This document shows positions 30,964 through 40,141 of a stretch of DNA of 57,046 nt, one piece after another; position 1 is the first letter of the stretch; each line of letters starts with the position of its first letter. The notes under the pieces are model-generated. The model was not told the origin of the DNA and searched no databases. It saw only the letters and a program-made list of their open reading frames with translations. A program made the position numbers and the translations under genes. This DNA comes from an uncultured Clostridia bacterium (GTDB taxonomy: Bacteria > Bacillota > Clostridia > Oscillospirales > Oscillospiraceae), in contig CALCRH010000030.1 in assembly GCA_937894515.1 (NCBI GenBank), positions 1-57,046 on the forward strand, given 5' to 3'.

Positions 30964-32076
30964 ATGCTGAAATTCTCCTGTGAAAAATCCCTGCTGCAAA
31001 GCGCCGTTTCCACGGCCAGCCGTGCAGTAGCTACCAAAAGCTCAATTCCCGCCCTGGAAGGCATTTTATTGGAAGGCACCACCAATCTGTCCCTGTCCGG
31101 CTACAATATGCAGACCGGGATACGAACCGCCTTTGAAGCACAGATCCATGAGGAGGGGCGCATCGTACTCAACGCCCGGCTGTTTGGCGACATTATCCGC
31201 AAGCTGCCCGATGATGTGGTGGTATTTTCCGCTGATGAGAAGTATTTGGTGAAGCTGACCTGCGGCGACAGCAGCTTTGAAATTCTCGGCATGAGCGCAG
31301 ACGATTATCCGGAGATGCCGGAAGTTGATGACGAATACAGCATGTGCATGGAACAGCGCACACTGAAAGCCATGATTAACGAAACCTCTTTTGCCGTCAG
31401 CACCAATGAGAGCCGTCCGGTCCACACCGGCAGTCTGTTTGAAATCAACGAAAACGGCTTGACCATCGTATCTGTGGACGGCTTCCGTCTGGCTTTGCGC
31501 CGGGAACCGTTGGAGAAGATAGAGGGCGGCGCGTTCCGCTTTGTGGCACCGGGCAGTGCGCTGCGCGAGGTGGAGAACATCTGTGCCGACACCGATGATC
31601 TGATGGAGGTAACACTGGGCAAACGGCACCTGCTGTTCGAGGCCGGCGCTACCCAGCTGATCTGCCGCCGTCTGGAGGGCGAATTCCTGGATTATCAGCA
31701 CGCCATTCCCCGCAGCAATCCCATTTCCGTGGAGGTGGAGAACAAGGCCATGCTGGAATGCCTGGATCGTGTCAGCGTGGTGATCAGCGAAAAGCTGAAG
31801 AGCCCGGTGCGGTGCCTGTTTGATTTGGATAGAGTCTATCTCTCTGCCAAGACCGGCAACGGCGAGGCAAAGGACGTGTGCACGGTCAAAGGAGACGGGA
31901 AAGAATTGGAAATCGGCTTTAACAACCGCTATCTGATGGACGCTCTGCGCTATGCGCCGGCGGAAACCGTGAAAATGGAGCTGAACACCGGCATTTCCCC
32001 CTGCGTCATCGTTCCTGCTGACGGCAGCGAAAATTTCCTTTATATGGTACTGCCGGTAAGATTGAAGGCGAATTAA
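30964..32076 (+). CDS. dnaN: DNA polymerase III beta subunit (sliding clamp)
   Basis: This 370-residue protein begins MLKFSCEKSLLQSAVSTASRAVATKSSIPALEG and has three clamp domains, ending FLYMVLPVRLKAN (the typical end is MPMRL or LPVR). It forms the ring that tethers polymerase to DNA. An in-frame GTG at 30955 is possible, but AAAGGA spacing favours the ATG at 30964. Confidence 0.97.
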   Translation: MLKFSCEKSLLQSAVSTASRAVATKSSIPALEGILLEGTTNLSLSGYNMQTGIRTAFEAQIHEEGRIVLNARLFGDIIRKLPDDVVVFSADEKYLVKLTCGDSSFEILGMSADDYPEMPEVDDEYSMCMEQRTLKAMINETSFAVSTNESRPVHTGSLFEINENGLTIVSVDGFRLALRREPLEKIEGGAFRFVAPGSALREVENICADTDDLMEVTLGKRHLLFEAGATQLICRRLEGEFLDYQHAIPRSNPISVEVENKAMLECLDRVSVVISEKLKSPVRCLFDLDRVYLSAKTGNGEAKDVCTVKGDGKELEIGFNNRYLMDALRYAPAETVKMELNTGISPCVIVPADGSENFLYMVLPVRLKAN

Positions 32077-32138
32077 AAAAGAGAGCGGAATAAGAAAGTC
32101 TATTTTCTACGATATAACAAATTTGTTTTAGAAAATTT

Positions 32139-32209
32139 GTAGGGGCGGATGCCTACATCCGCCCGCAGATAAAAGGCAAACACGGGACGATGTGGGCATC
32201 GTCCCCTAC
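32139..32209. repeat. Dispersed hairpin pair between dnaN and yaaA
   Basis: A GTAGGGGCGGATG...CATCCGCCC unit is followed by a GGGACGATG...CATCGTCCCCTAC unit in inverted orientation. Confidence 0.85.
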
Positions 32210-32220
32210 GAAAAAACGAT

Positions 32221-32436
32221 ATGAAAATAATCACCATTACAACCGAATTTATCAAGTTACAGGATCTTCTCAAGCTGGCGGGCGCGGTCTATACCGGCGG
32301 CGAGGCCAAGGCCATGGTACAGGAGGGCTTTGTTGCCGTCAACGGCCAGGTCTGCACCATGCGAGGCAGAAAAATCCGCCCCGGCGATACCGTCACCTAT
32401 GAGGGTGAGGACTATCAGGTGCAGTATGCGGATTGA
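32221..32436 (+). CDS. yaaA: S4-domain protein YaaA
   Basis: This 71-residue S4 RNA-binding-domain protein (EFIKLQDLLKLAGAVYTGGEAK...VAVNGQVCTMRGRKIRPGDTV) matches the gene found between dnaN and recF in most Firmicutes. It is unrelated to E. coli YaaA. Its function is unclear; ribosome assembly has been suggested. No good ribosome site is visible because the start directly follows the hairpin pair. It overlaps recF by 11 nt. Confidence 0.92.
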   Translation: MKIITITTEFIKLQDLLKLAGAVYTGGEAKAMVQEGFVAVNGQVCTMRGRKIRPGDTVTYEGEDYQVQYAD

Positions 32437-33529
32437 GGGACTGGAGGTCTCGGGCTTTCGCAACTACGACCATGCGGCGCTGAGCTTTGACGAAAACTGC
32501 AACGTGATCTACGGCGAAAATGCCCAGGGCAAAACCAACCTGCTGGAGGCCATTCACTATCTGGCCTGCGGCAAATCCCTCCGCGCCCATTCCGACCGGG
32601 AGCTGATCGGTTTTGACAGGGACTTTGCCCGGTTGCAGGGCTATATCCGAAGCCGTGACCGCAATTTCGTTACCACCATTGACCTCTACCGCGGCAAACG
32701 CCGGAAGATGACGGTGAACGGCGTGGCGGCCAAGAACAACGCCGCCCTTTCCGATGTGCTGCACACGGTGTTCTTCGCGCCGGAGGATCTGTTCCTCATT
32801 CGGGAGGGCGCCGCGGCAAGACGGCGGTTTATGGACCTGTCGCTTTCACAGTTACGCCCCAAATACGCCGAAGCATTGGCAGAATATACCCGGCTCTATG
32901 AGCATAAGACCCGCATTTTAAGAGATTGCGGTGAGCTGCCCCGGCTTCTTGATATGCTGCCGGAGTTCAACGCCCGGCTTTGTGAGGTGGGCGCCATTCT
33001 CATCTACTACCGCGCCCGGTTTTGTGAAGCGCTGGCTGCCTATGCCTATCAGGCTCACCGGGAGTGCAGCGGCGGCAAGGAGGAATTGAGCCTGCTATAC
33101 CAGACCGTCAGCACGGTGGAAGACCCCATGGTGGACGTGGCGGTGCTGCGGCAGCAGCTAAAGGAGCATCAGGCAGCGCATTTTGACGCGGAGATCGCGT
33201 CCCGGCTGTGTCTGTCCGGTCCCCACAAAGATGATATTGAGGTCTCCGTCAACGGCCAGAGCGCACGGATGTACTGCTCACAGGGGCAGGTGCGGACGGC
33301 GGCACTCTCCTTGAAGCTGGCGGAGCGGGAAATTCACAAGAACACCTTTGGCGAATATCCGGTCATGCTGCTGGACGATGTTTTGAGTGAGCTGGACCCC
33401 AAACGGCAGGAATATGTGCTCAACCGCATTTCCGGCGGGCAGGTGTTCATCACCTGCTGCGAAAACGACAGATTGGACACCCTACTAAATGGCAAGGTGT
33501 TCCACGTGAAAAACGGGGAGGTGGTCTGA
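32426..33529 (+). CDS. recF: DNA replication and repair protein RecF
   Basis: This 367-residue SMC-like ATPase begins MRIEGLEVSGFRNYDHAALSF. It has Walker A YGENAQGKTNLLEAI (about residue 31), the ABC signature YCSQGQVRTAALSLKLAE (about 285) and Walker B VMLLDDVLSELDPKRQEYV (about 312). It loads RecA at gaps with RecO and RecR. It starts inside yaaA and its stop overlaps the remB start by one base. Confidence 0.96.
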   Translation: MRIEGLEVSGFRNYDHAALSFDENCNVIYGENAQGKTNLLEAIHYLACGKSLRAHSDRELIGFDRDFARLQGYIRSRDRNFVTTIDLYRGKRRKMTVNGVAAKNNAALSDVLHTVFFAPEDLFLIREGAAARRRFMDLSLSQLRPKYAEALAEYTRLYEHKTRILRDCGELPRLLDMLPEFNARLCEVGAILIYYRARFCEALAAYAYQAHRECSGGKEELSLLYQTVSTVEDPMVDVAVLRQQLKEHQAAHFDAEIASRLCLSGPHKDDIEVSVNGQSARMYCSQGQVRTAALSLKLAEREIHKNTFGEYPVMLLDDVLSELDPKRQEYVLNRISGGQVFITCCENDRLDTLLNGKVFHVKNGEVV

Positions 33530-33774
33530 TGAGCTATCTCCATATCGGACAGAACGTGATGCTGGAGGAAAAGCACATCATCGGTATCTTTGATCTGGAC
33601 AACACATCCACGTCCAAGCACACCCGTGCCTTTTTAAAGCAGGCGGAGGAGGACGGCGTGGTGATGAGCGCCTGCGAGGATATACCCAAATCATTCCTCG
33701 TCTGCGACCACCCCTATCACCGGCAGATCGTATATCTGTCGCAGTTGAATACCAAGACACTGGAGAAACGGTAA
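33529..33774 (+). CDS. remB: Extracellular matrix regulator RemB/YaaB-like (DUF370)
   Basis: This 81-residue protein (MSYLHIGQNVMLEEKHIIGIFDLDNTSTSKHT...) matches the DUF370/RemB family located between recF and gyrB in Firmicutes. In B. subtilis, RemA/RemB act on biofilm matrix gene control; in this organism the role is unknown. It is translationally coupled to recF (TGATG). Confidence 0.93.
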   Translation: MSYLHIGQNVMLEEKHIIGIFDLDNTSTSKHTRAFLKQAEEDGVVMSACEDIPKSFLVCDHPYHRQIVYLSQLNTKTLEKR

Positions 33775-33779
33775 ATGCC

Positions 33780-33892
33780 GTAGGGCGGCACCTGTGTGTG
33801 CCTCCGCGACGGACATTGAAAAAAACCGGCGGGACACATGGGTCCCGCCCTACGAAGAGAACAGAGTAGGGGACGGCCTCCGGACGTCCCGC
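33780..33892. repeat. Dispersed hairpin units between remB and gyrB
   Basis: Three stems occur in a row: GTAGGGCGGCAC...GTGCC (broken), CGGGACACATGGGTCCCGCCCTAC and GTAGGGGACGGCC...GGACGTCCC. Confidence 0.8.
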
Positions 33893-33931
33893 ATAAATCA
33901 GTTGATAAAACCCCAAAAGGAGTAGAACATA

Positions 33932-35869
33932 ATGGCAGAACTTCAGAAGGTAACACAGGTACAAACAGAATATGACGCCTCGGAAATTCAGGTTCTCGAG
34001 GGTCTGGAAGCGGTGCGGAAGCGTCCCGGTATGTATATCGGTTCTACCAGCGCCAGCGGATTGCACCATTTGGTGTATGAGATCGTTGACAACTCCATTG
34101 ATGAGGCTCTGGCGGGTTACTGTACGGAAATACAGGTGACGATCAACGAGGGCAATACCATCACCGTTACCGATAATGGCCGGGGTATCCCCGTGGATAT
34201 TCAGGCGCAGACGGGTCGTCCCGCTTTGGAGGTGGTGTTCACCGTGCTCCACGCCGGCGGCAAGTTTGGCGGCGGCGGTTACAAGGTGTCCGGCGGCCTT
34301 CACGGCGTAGGCGCCAGCGTGGTCAATGCCCTTTCCGAGTGGCTGGTGGTCCACGTTCACAAGGACGGCAAGATCCACGAGATGAAGTTCTCCCGTGGCA
34401 ACATCACCCAGGAGATGAAGATCATCGGCCAGACCGACCACACCGGCACCCAGGTGACCTTTAAGCCCGACCCGGAGATGTTCGACACCTTGGATTATGA
34501 GTACGAAACGCTGCACACCCGGATGAGGGAACAGGCTTTCCTAAACGCCGGCTTGCAGATCACCATTACCGATGCCCGACCCGGCCATGAACAGGGTGAA
34601 ACCATGCGCTATGAGGGTGGTATCCGGGAGTTTGTCAGCTATATCAACCAGAACAAGACGGAGATCCATCCCGAGGTCATCTATATGTCCGGCGCCAAGG
34701 ACGATTCCACCGCTGAGATCGCCATGCAGTACCATGACGGCTACAACGAGACGCTGGTGTCCTTTGCCAACGATATTCATACCCCGGAGGGTGGTATGCA
34801 CGAGACCGGCTTTAAGGCGGCGCTGACCCGTGTGCTGAACAGCTACGGCATCAAATACGGCATGATCAAGGGTGACGACAAGGTGTCCGGCGAGGATTGC
34901 CGGGAGGGTTTGACCTGCATCATCTCCGTGAAGCTGCCTGAGGCGCAGTTTGAGGGTCAGACCAAGCAGAAGTTGGGCAACGCCCATATCCGCACCCTGG
35001 TGGATCAGATCGTCTCCGATCAACTGGCGGTGTATTTGGAGGAGCATCCCGTTATCGCCCGTACCATTCTGGACAAGGCGCTGACGGCCAACCGTGCCCG
35101 GGAGGCTGCCCGGAAAGCTCGGGAGTCCATTCGCCGCAAGACGGCTTTGGGCGGCGCTGCCATGCCGGATAAGCTGCGGGACTGCAACGAGAATAACCCG
35201 GAGCTCACCGAGCTCTACATCGTGGAGGGTGACTCCGCAGGCGGCTCTGCCACCCAGGGTCGTGACTCCCGATTTCAGGCGATTTTGCCGCTTTGGGGCA
35301 AGATGCTGAACGTGGAGAAAGCCAGAGCCGACAAGGTTTATGGCAACGACAAGCTCCAGCCGGTGATCACCGCACTGGGCGCCGGCATCGGCGAGGAGTT
35401 CGATGAGAACAAGCTGCGGTATCACAAGGTCATTATCATGGCCGATGCCGATGTGGACGGCGCCCATATCCGTACCCTGCTGCTGACCTTCTTCTTCCGC
35501 TTCATGCGGCCCCTGATCGAGCAGGGCTATGTGTATTCCGCCGTGCCGCCCCTTTACAAGCTGACCCGGGGCAAGACCACCCGCGTGGCGTACTCCGAGG
35601 AGCAGAGAGAGCGGGTCGCCGCCGAGATGCGGGGCGACAATCCCGATGCCAAGGTGGACATCAGCCGGTTTAAGGGTCTGGGCGAGATGAATCCCCACGA
35701 GCTGTGGGAGACCACCATGGATCCCACCACCCGCACCCTGCGCCGCATCACGCTGGACGATGCCGTCCGCGCCGATGCCACCTTTACCGTATTAATGGGC
35801 GAAAAGGTGGAGCCCCGCAAGGAGTTCATCGAGAAAAAGGCCAAATACGCCGTGAATCTGGACTATTGA
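33932..35869 (+). CDS. gyrB: DNA gyrase subunit B
   Basis: This 645-residue protein has the GHKL ATPase (VRKRPGMYIGSTSASGLHHLVYE, NDSIDEA-like VDNSIDEALAGY, GRGIPVDI, and GGLHGVGASVVNAL), the transducer domain, and the TOPRIM domain with EGDSAGGSA and the DADVDGAHIRTLLLTF metal site. The C-terminal end LNLDY-like (AVNLDY) is typical. It supplies ATP hydrolysis for negative supercoiling. AAAGGAG precedes the ATG. Confidence 0.97.
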   Translation: MAELQKVTQVQTEYDASEIQVLEGLEAVRKRPGMYIGSTSASGLHHLVYEIVDNSIDEALAGYCTEIQVTINEGNTITVTDNGRGIPVDIQAQTGRPALEVVFTVLHAGGKFGGGGYKVSGGLHGVGASVVNALSEWLVVHVHKDGKIHEMKFSRGNITQEMKIIGQTDHTGTQVTFKPDPEMFDTLDYEYETLHTRMREQAFLNAGLQITITDARPGHEQGETMRYEGGIREFVSYINQNKTEIHPEVIYMSGAKDDSTAEIAMQYHDGYNETLVSFANDIHTPEGGMHETGFKAALTRVLNSYGIKYGMIKGDDKVSGEDCREGLTCIISVKLPEAQFEGQTKQKLGNAHIRTLVDQIVSDQLAVYLEEHPVIARTILDKALTANRAREAARKARESIRRKTALGGAAMPDKLRDCNENNPELTELYIVEGDSAGGSATQGRDSRFQAILPLWGKMLNVEKARADKVYGNDKLQPVITALGAGIGEEFDENKLRYHKVIIMADADVDGAHIRTLLLTFFFRFMRPLIEQGYVYSAVPPLYKLTRGKTTRVAYSEEQRERVAAEMRGDNPDAKVDISRFKGLGEMNPHELWETTMDPTTRTLRRITLDDAVRADATFTVLMGEKVEPRKEFIEKKAKYAVNLDY

Positions 35870-35882
35870 TATTAAATAGAAG

Positions 35883-35936
35883 GTAGGGGTCGATGCCCAC
35901 ATCGACCCGCGGGCGGATGTAGGCATCCGCCCCTAC
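35883..35936. repeat. Dispersed hairpin pair between gyrB and gyrA
   Basis: GTAGGGGTCGATG...CATCGACCC meets GGGCGGATG...CATCCGCCCCTAC with only CGC between, a compact head-to-head pair in an otherwise tight operon. Confidence 0.85.
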
Positions 35937-35971
35937 AAAAGCAAGTCCCATCCTACTAAGGAGTGAAACTT

Positions 35972-38449
35972 ATGTCCAAAAAACCCCAATATGATCCCGA
36001 GGAAATTCGGTACCCTGACCAACATATCGTGGAGTCCCCTCTCGTTCCCGAGATGGAGAACTCCTATATTGAATATGCCATGTCCGTCATCGTGGGTCGT
36101 GCCCTGCCCGATGTCCGCGATGGTTTAAAGCCTGTGCATCGCCGGATCCTCTACGGCATGTACGAGGATAACCTGACCTATGACAAGGCATTCCGCAAAT
36201 GCGCCACCGCTGTCGGTGACGTGCTGGGTCGTTATCACCCCCACGGTGATGCGTCCGTGTACGATGCCCTGGTGCGTCTTGCCCAGGACTTCTCCCTGCG
36301 CCACCCCCTCATAGACGGCCACGGCAACTTCGGCTCCGTGGACGGCGATCCCCCGGCGGCTTACCGATATACCGAGGCGCGTCTTTCCAAGCTGAGTAAC
36401 GAGATGCTCCGGGACATCGACAAGGAGACTGTCAACTGGGACCCCAACTTCGATGAGAGCCGCAAGGAGCCCCGGGTACTGCCCTCTCGGTTCCCCAACC
36501 TGCTGGTGAACGGCTCGGCCGGTATTGCCGTGGGTATGGCCACCAATATCCCGCCCCACAACCTGAAAGAGACCATCGGCGCCTGCATCTGTGTGCTGGA
36601 TAACCCCGATGCCACCCTTTCCGACCTGATGGAGCACATCAAGGGTCCCGACTTCCCCACCAGCGGCATCATCATGGGCAGAAGCGGCATCCGTGCCGCC
36701 TATGCCACCGGCCGCGGCCGTGTGGTGGTCCGTGCCCGCCACGAGTTCGAGGAGTTCGGCCACGACCGCATCCGCATCATCATCACCGAGCTGCCCTATC
36801 AGGTCAACAAGCGCATGCTCATCAAGTCCATGGCCGAACAGGTGGAGGACAAGCGTCTGGAGGGCATCAGCGATATCCGTGACGAGTCCGACCGCAACGG
36901 TATGCGTATCGTCATCGAGCTGAAGCGGGACGCCAACCCCCAGGTGGTGCTCAACCGCCTGTTTGCCCAGACCGCCCTGCAGTCCGGCTTCTCCATCAAT
37001 ATGCTGGCGCTGGTGGACGACCAGAAGCAGCCCAAGCTGCTGTCCCTGCGCCACATCATTGACGAGTATCTGACCTTCCAGAAGGAGATCATCGTCCGCC
37101 GCACCCGGTACGACCTGAAAAAAGCGCTGGAGCGTGCCCATCTGCTGGAGGGTCTGCTCATCGCCCAGGACAACATCGACGAGGTCATCCGCATTATCCG
37201 TACCAGCTACGATGATGCCAGGGAAAATCTGATGCAGCGCTTCGGCTTGGACGAGATACAGGCGCAGGCCATTCTGGATATGCGTCTGAAAGCCTTGCAG
37301 GGGCTTGACAGAGAGAAACTGCAAAACGAGTACAACGAACTGGAGGAGCGTATCGCCTACTTCCGCAAGATTCTGGAGAGCGACGAGCTGGTGGTTTCCA
37401 TCCTCAAGGAGGAGCTGCAAGCCATCGCCGACAAGTTCGGTGACGACCGCCGCACGGAAATTCAGGACGTGGAGGACGAGATCGACATCGAGGATCTCAT
37501 CGAGGAGGAGCAGTGCGTCTATACCCTGACCCGCAACGGCTACATCAAGCGCACCCCCGTCAGCGAGTATACCGCCCAGAGCAAGGGCGGCATGGGCAAG
37601 AAGGGCATCACCACCCGGGACGAGGACAGCGTCATTGACGTGTTCACCGCGTCTACCCATGACCACATCCTGTTCTTTACCGACACCGGCAAGGTCTACC
37701 GCAAGAAGGGCTACCAGATCCCCGAAAGCGGCAAGGCCGCCAAGGGTATCGCTCTGGTCAACTGTTTGCAGATCGAGGTGGACGAGCGGGTACAGGCCAT
37801 GCTCCACTTTAGAGAAAAGGGAGACGACATCGACCGCTATCAGCTCACCATGGTGACCAAGAACGGCACCTGTAAGCGTGTAGCGGTGTCCGCCATGCAG
37901 AATATCCGCCAGAGTGGCCTGCGCGCCATCAATCTGGAGGAGGGTGACGAGCTGGTGAGCGTTATCGAGACCGATGGCACCGCCAAGATTTTGATCGCCA
38001 CCCACGACGGTATGGCGTGCTGCTTCGATGAAAACGATGTCCGCACCATGGGCCGTACTGCCGTTGGTGTTCGGGGTATCCGGCTCCGTGAGGGCGACTA
38101 CGTGATCGGCGCCGCCTTTGCCGATGAGGCAAAGCAGGTGCTGACCATTACCGAAAACGGCTATGGCAAACGCACACCCGTCAGTGAATACCGCATCACC
38201 GGCCGCGGCGGCATCGGCGTGAAGAACTACGAGGTCACGGAAAAGACCGGTAAGGTCATCGGCATGAAGATCGTGGACGGCAGCGAGGATCTGCTGCTGG
38301 TCACCCACAGCGGTATCCTGATCCGCACCGCCGTGGACAGTATCCGCGTGGCGGGTCGTGCCACCCAGGGCGTCATCGTCATGCGCTTCAAAGAGGAGGG
38401 CGACAGCGTCATCTCCCTGGCTCTCGCCGAAAAGGACGCCGAAAGTTGA
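35972..38449 (+). CDS. gyrA: DNA gyrase subunit A
   Basis: This 825-residue protein has the breakage-reunion domain (ALPDVRDGLKPVHRRIL, HPHGDASVYDALVRLAQDF, and the catalytic Tyr in YRYTEARL) and the six-bladed C-terminal DNA-wrapping domain with the GyrA box near QSKGGMGKKG (consensus QxRGGxG). The quinolone region has Ala where E. coli GyrA has Ser83 and keeps Asp at the 87 position. AAGGAG lies 8 nt before the ATG at 35972; an in-frame GTG at 35963 overlaps that site and is less likely. Confidence 0.97.
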   Translation: MSKKPQYDPEEIRYPDQHIVESPLVPEMENSYIEYAMSVIVGRALPDVRDGLKPVHRRILYGMYEDNLTYDKAFRKCATAVGDVLGRYHPHGDASVYDALVRLAQDFSLRHPLIDGHGNFGSVDGDPPAAYRYTEARLSKLSNEMLRDIDKETVNWDPNFDESRKEPRVLPSRFPNLLVNGSAGIAVGMATNIPPHNLKETIGACICVLDNPDATLSDLMEHIKGPDFPTSGIIMGRSGIRAAYATGRGRVVVRARHEFEEFGHDRIRIIITELPYQVNKRMLIKSMAEQVEDKRLEGISDIRDESDRNGMRIVIELKRDANPQVVLNRLFAQTALQSGFSINMLALVDDQKQPKLLSLRHIIDEYLTFQKEIIVRRTRYDLKKALERAHLLEGLLIAQDNIDEVIRIIRTSYDDARENLMQRFGLDEIQAQAILDMRLKALQGLDREKLQNEYNELEERIAYFRKILESDELVVSILKEELQAIADKFGDDRRTEIQDVEDEIDIEDLIEEEQCVYTLTRNGYIKRTPVSEYTAQSKGGMGKKGITTRDEDSVIDVFTASTHDHILFFTDTGKVYRKKGYQIPESGKAAKGIALVNCLQIEVDERVQAMLHFREKGDDIDRYQLTMVTKNGTCKRVAVSAMQNIRQSGLRAINLEEGDELVSVIETDGTAKILIATHDGMACCFDENDVRTMGRTAVGVRGIRLREGDYVIGAAFADEAKQVLTITENGYGKRTPVSEYRITGRGGIGVKNYEVTEKTGKVIGMKIVDGSEDLLLVTHSGILIRTAVDSIRVAGRATQGVIVMRFKEEGDSVISLALAEKDAES

Positions 38450-38467
38450 GATTGAAAAGGGAAATTT

Positions 38468-38494
38468 GTAGGGGCGGACGACTCTGTCCGCCCG
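38468..38494. repeat. Dispersed hairpin unit after gyrA
   Basis: GTAGGGGCGGACG...CTGTCCGCCC single unit. Confidence 0.85.
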
Positions 38495-38533
38495 CAAATA
38501 AACCGGAAGAATAAGCATACGGAGGGTTAAACC

Positions 38534-38878
38534 ATGTCCAGTGCACCCAGAGAGGCGAAAGTTCCTCTGACCCGTTGGCAGTACTTCATCAAAAATCTGT
38601 ACCAGAACAGCGCGAACAGCGGAAAATTCACTTACAATAAGATCATTTACGACAAGTCCGAGGAGTTACAGGCCATCGACTATAAGAGCCAGCGCGTCAA
38701 TCTGGTGCTGGTGCTGCTGCTGGTGGTGCTGTTCATCGTGACATCCAAGTATCAAAACGCCTGGTTTGTGGCGGCGTATATCGTTCTGGTGATTGCCGGA
38801 CAGATTTACCGCCTGCTGATGCTGCCCAAGGACATCAAGGCACATTTGAAAGACAATGGCTACCGGGAACGCTATTGA
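38534..38878 (+). CDS. Uncharacterised two-span membrane protein
   Basis: The 114-residue protein has a polar N-terminal half (SAPREAKVPLTRWQYFIKNLYQNS) and two membrane segments (LVLVLLLVVLFIVTS, about 60-74, and WFVAAYIVLVIAGQIYRLL, about 80-97), ending in a basic cytosolic tail. I do not recognise a family. GGAGGG precedes the ATG. It ends 1 nt before the trmO start used here, so the two are probably an operon. Confidence 0.75.
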   Translation: MSSAPREAKVPLTRWQYFIKNLYQNSANSGKFTYNKIIYDKSEELQAIDYKSQRVNLVLVLLLVVLFIVTSKYQNAWFVAAYIVLVIAGQIYRLLMLPKDIKAHLKDNGYRERY

Positions 38879-38879
38879 A

Positions 38880-39530
38880 ATGCAGATCATTGCCCGGATC
38901 CACACGCCGTTTCCGGAGAAATTCGGCGTGCCGCGGCAGAGCGGACTGGTGGATACTCCGGCGCAGATCGTGTTCGAGCCGGCATACCGCAACCCGGACG
39001 CCCTGCGGGGCATCGAGGGCTTCAGCCATCTGTGGCTTTTGTGGCAGTTTGACCGCGCCGAAAGGAAAACGTGGTCGCCCACTGTGCGCCCGCCGCGACT
39101 GGGCGGCAATCAGCGCATGGGGGTCTTTGCCACCCGCTCACCCTTTCGCCCCAACCCCATCGCCTTGAGCTGCGTGAAGCTGTTGGGGGTGGAGGACGGC
39201 GTTCTCTGTGTCAGCGGTGCGGACTTGGTGGACGGCACCCCGATTTTGGACATCAAGCCCTATCTGCCCTATTGTGACAGCCACCCCGATGCTGTGGGCG
39301 GCTGGACGGACGGACTGGAGAGCGTTTCCTTACAGGTGGTCTTTCCTGCCGATTTGTTCCAACTTTTGCCGGAAGCTTGCCGGGAGGGGATCATGGGCGT
39401 TTTGCAAAGCGATCCCCGTCCCCGATATCAAAACGACCCCGACCGCGTCTACGGCCTGACCTACGGCGGCGTGAACGTAAAGTTCCGCGTGGACGGGAAT
39501 AGGCTATTTGTTCTTTCGATAGAGCCGTAG
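38880..39530 (+). CDS. trmO: tRNA (N6-threonylcarbamoyladenosine(37)-N6)-methyltransferase TrmO
   Basis: This 216-residue protein has the TsaA/TrmO signature LGGNQRMGVFATRSPFRPNPIALS (about residues 76-99) and DGTPILDIKPYLPYCD (about 118-133). It begins MQIIARIHTPFPEKFGVPRQSGL, typical of the family. It N6-methylates t6A37 in some tRNAs. I chose the ATG at 38880 because it gives the family N-terminus and follows the upstream stop; an in-frame ATG at 38856 overlaps the upstream gene. Its stop codon TAG lies within the GTAGGGG border of a dispersed repeat. Confidence 0.92.
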   Translation: MQIIARIHTPFPEKFGVPRQSGLVDTPAQIVFEPAYRNPDALRGIEGFSHLWLLWQFDRAERKTWSPTVRPPRLGGNQRMGVFATRSPFRPNPIALSCVKLLGVEDGVLCVSGADLVDGTPILDIKPYLPYCDSHPDAVGGWTDGLESVSLQVVFPADLFQLLPEACREGIMGVLQSDPRPRYQNDPDRVYGLTYGGVNVKFRVDGNRLFVLSIEP

Positions 39531-39580
39531 GGGCGGATGCCTACATCCGCCCGTGGGGCGATGTGGGCATTGCCCCCTAC
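39527..39580. repeat. Dispersed hairpin pair overlapping the trmO stop
   Basis: GTAGGGGCGGATG...CATCCGCCC, then GGGGCGATG...CATTGCCCCCTAC. The TAG of the border is the trmO stop codon. Confidence 0.85.
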
Positions 39581-39599
39581 AATATATGAGGAACCATCT

Positions 39600-40049
39600 A
39601 TGAAAACTGTCACCATATATACCGACGGCGCTTGCAGCGGCAACCCCGGTCCGGGAGGCTGGGGCGCGATCCTTTCCTACAACGGCAGAGAAAAGGAGCT
39701 ATCCGGCGGCGAAGCTGAGACCACCAACAACCGCATGGAGCTGACCGGCGTGATCTCTGCCCTGCAAGTCCTGAAAGAGCCCTGTATCGTAGAGTTGTAC
39801 AGCGACTCCAAATATGTCATGGATGCCATCAGCAAGGGCTGGGTCTACGGCTGGCAGAGAAACGGCTGGCGCAAGGCGGATAAGAAACCGGCGCTGAACG
39901 TGGACCTGTGGGAGCAGCTTTTGCCGCTGATTGACCGGCACGATGTACGCTGCCATTGGGTCAAGGGACATGCCGAAAACGAAAAAAACAATCGCTGCGA
40001 CAAAATGGCGGTGACGCAGAGCCAGAAGTTCAAAGGAGAAAGTACTTGA
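39600..40049 (+). CDS. rnhA: Ribonuclease HI
   Basis: This 149-residue protein cleaves RNA in RNA-DNA hybrids. The four carboxylates are visible: YTDGACSGNPGPGG (Asp at residue 8), NNRMELTG (Glu), YSDSKYV (Asp) and the C-terminal NRCDKMA (Asp), with the KGH motif before it. It is full length. GAGG lies 7 nt before the ATG. The stop codon TGA is inside the -35 hexamer of the next gene's promoter. Confidence 0.95.
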   Translation: MKTVTIYTDGACSGNPGPGGWGAILSYNGREKELSGGEAETTNNRMELTGVISALQVLKEPCIVELYSDSKYVMDAISKGWVYGWQRNGWRKADKKPALNVDLWEQLLPLIDRHDVRCHWVKGHAENEKNNRCDKMAVTQSQKFKGEST

Positions 40050-40074
40050 CATAATATTCCTTACATGTTATGAT
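40046..40074 (+). promoter_or_regulatory. Strong promoter of the small secreted protein gene
   Basis: TTGACA (40046-40051, exact), 17-nt spacer, TATGAT (40069-40074). Confidence 0.85.
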
Positions 40075-40141
40075 ATGCCTGCATGATTGGCTGGTGACAT
40101 ATTACTGTTACAGTCTGCAATTTAAAAAGGAGGAAAATAAA

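Noticed and set aside
36125..38518. A 797-codon minus-strand frame opposite gyrA
   Set aside because: Antisense shadow of gyrA without start context or recognisable domains. Similar frames opposite aspS (50212-52407), glyS (41801-43372) and the MATE gene (46925-48409) were rejected for the same reason.
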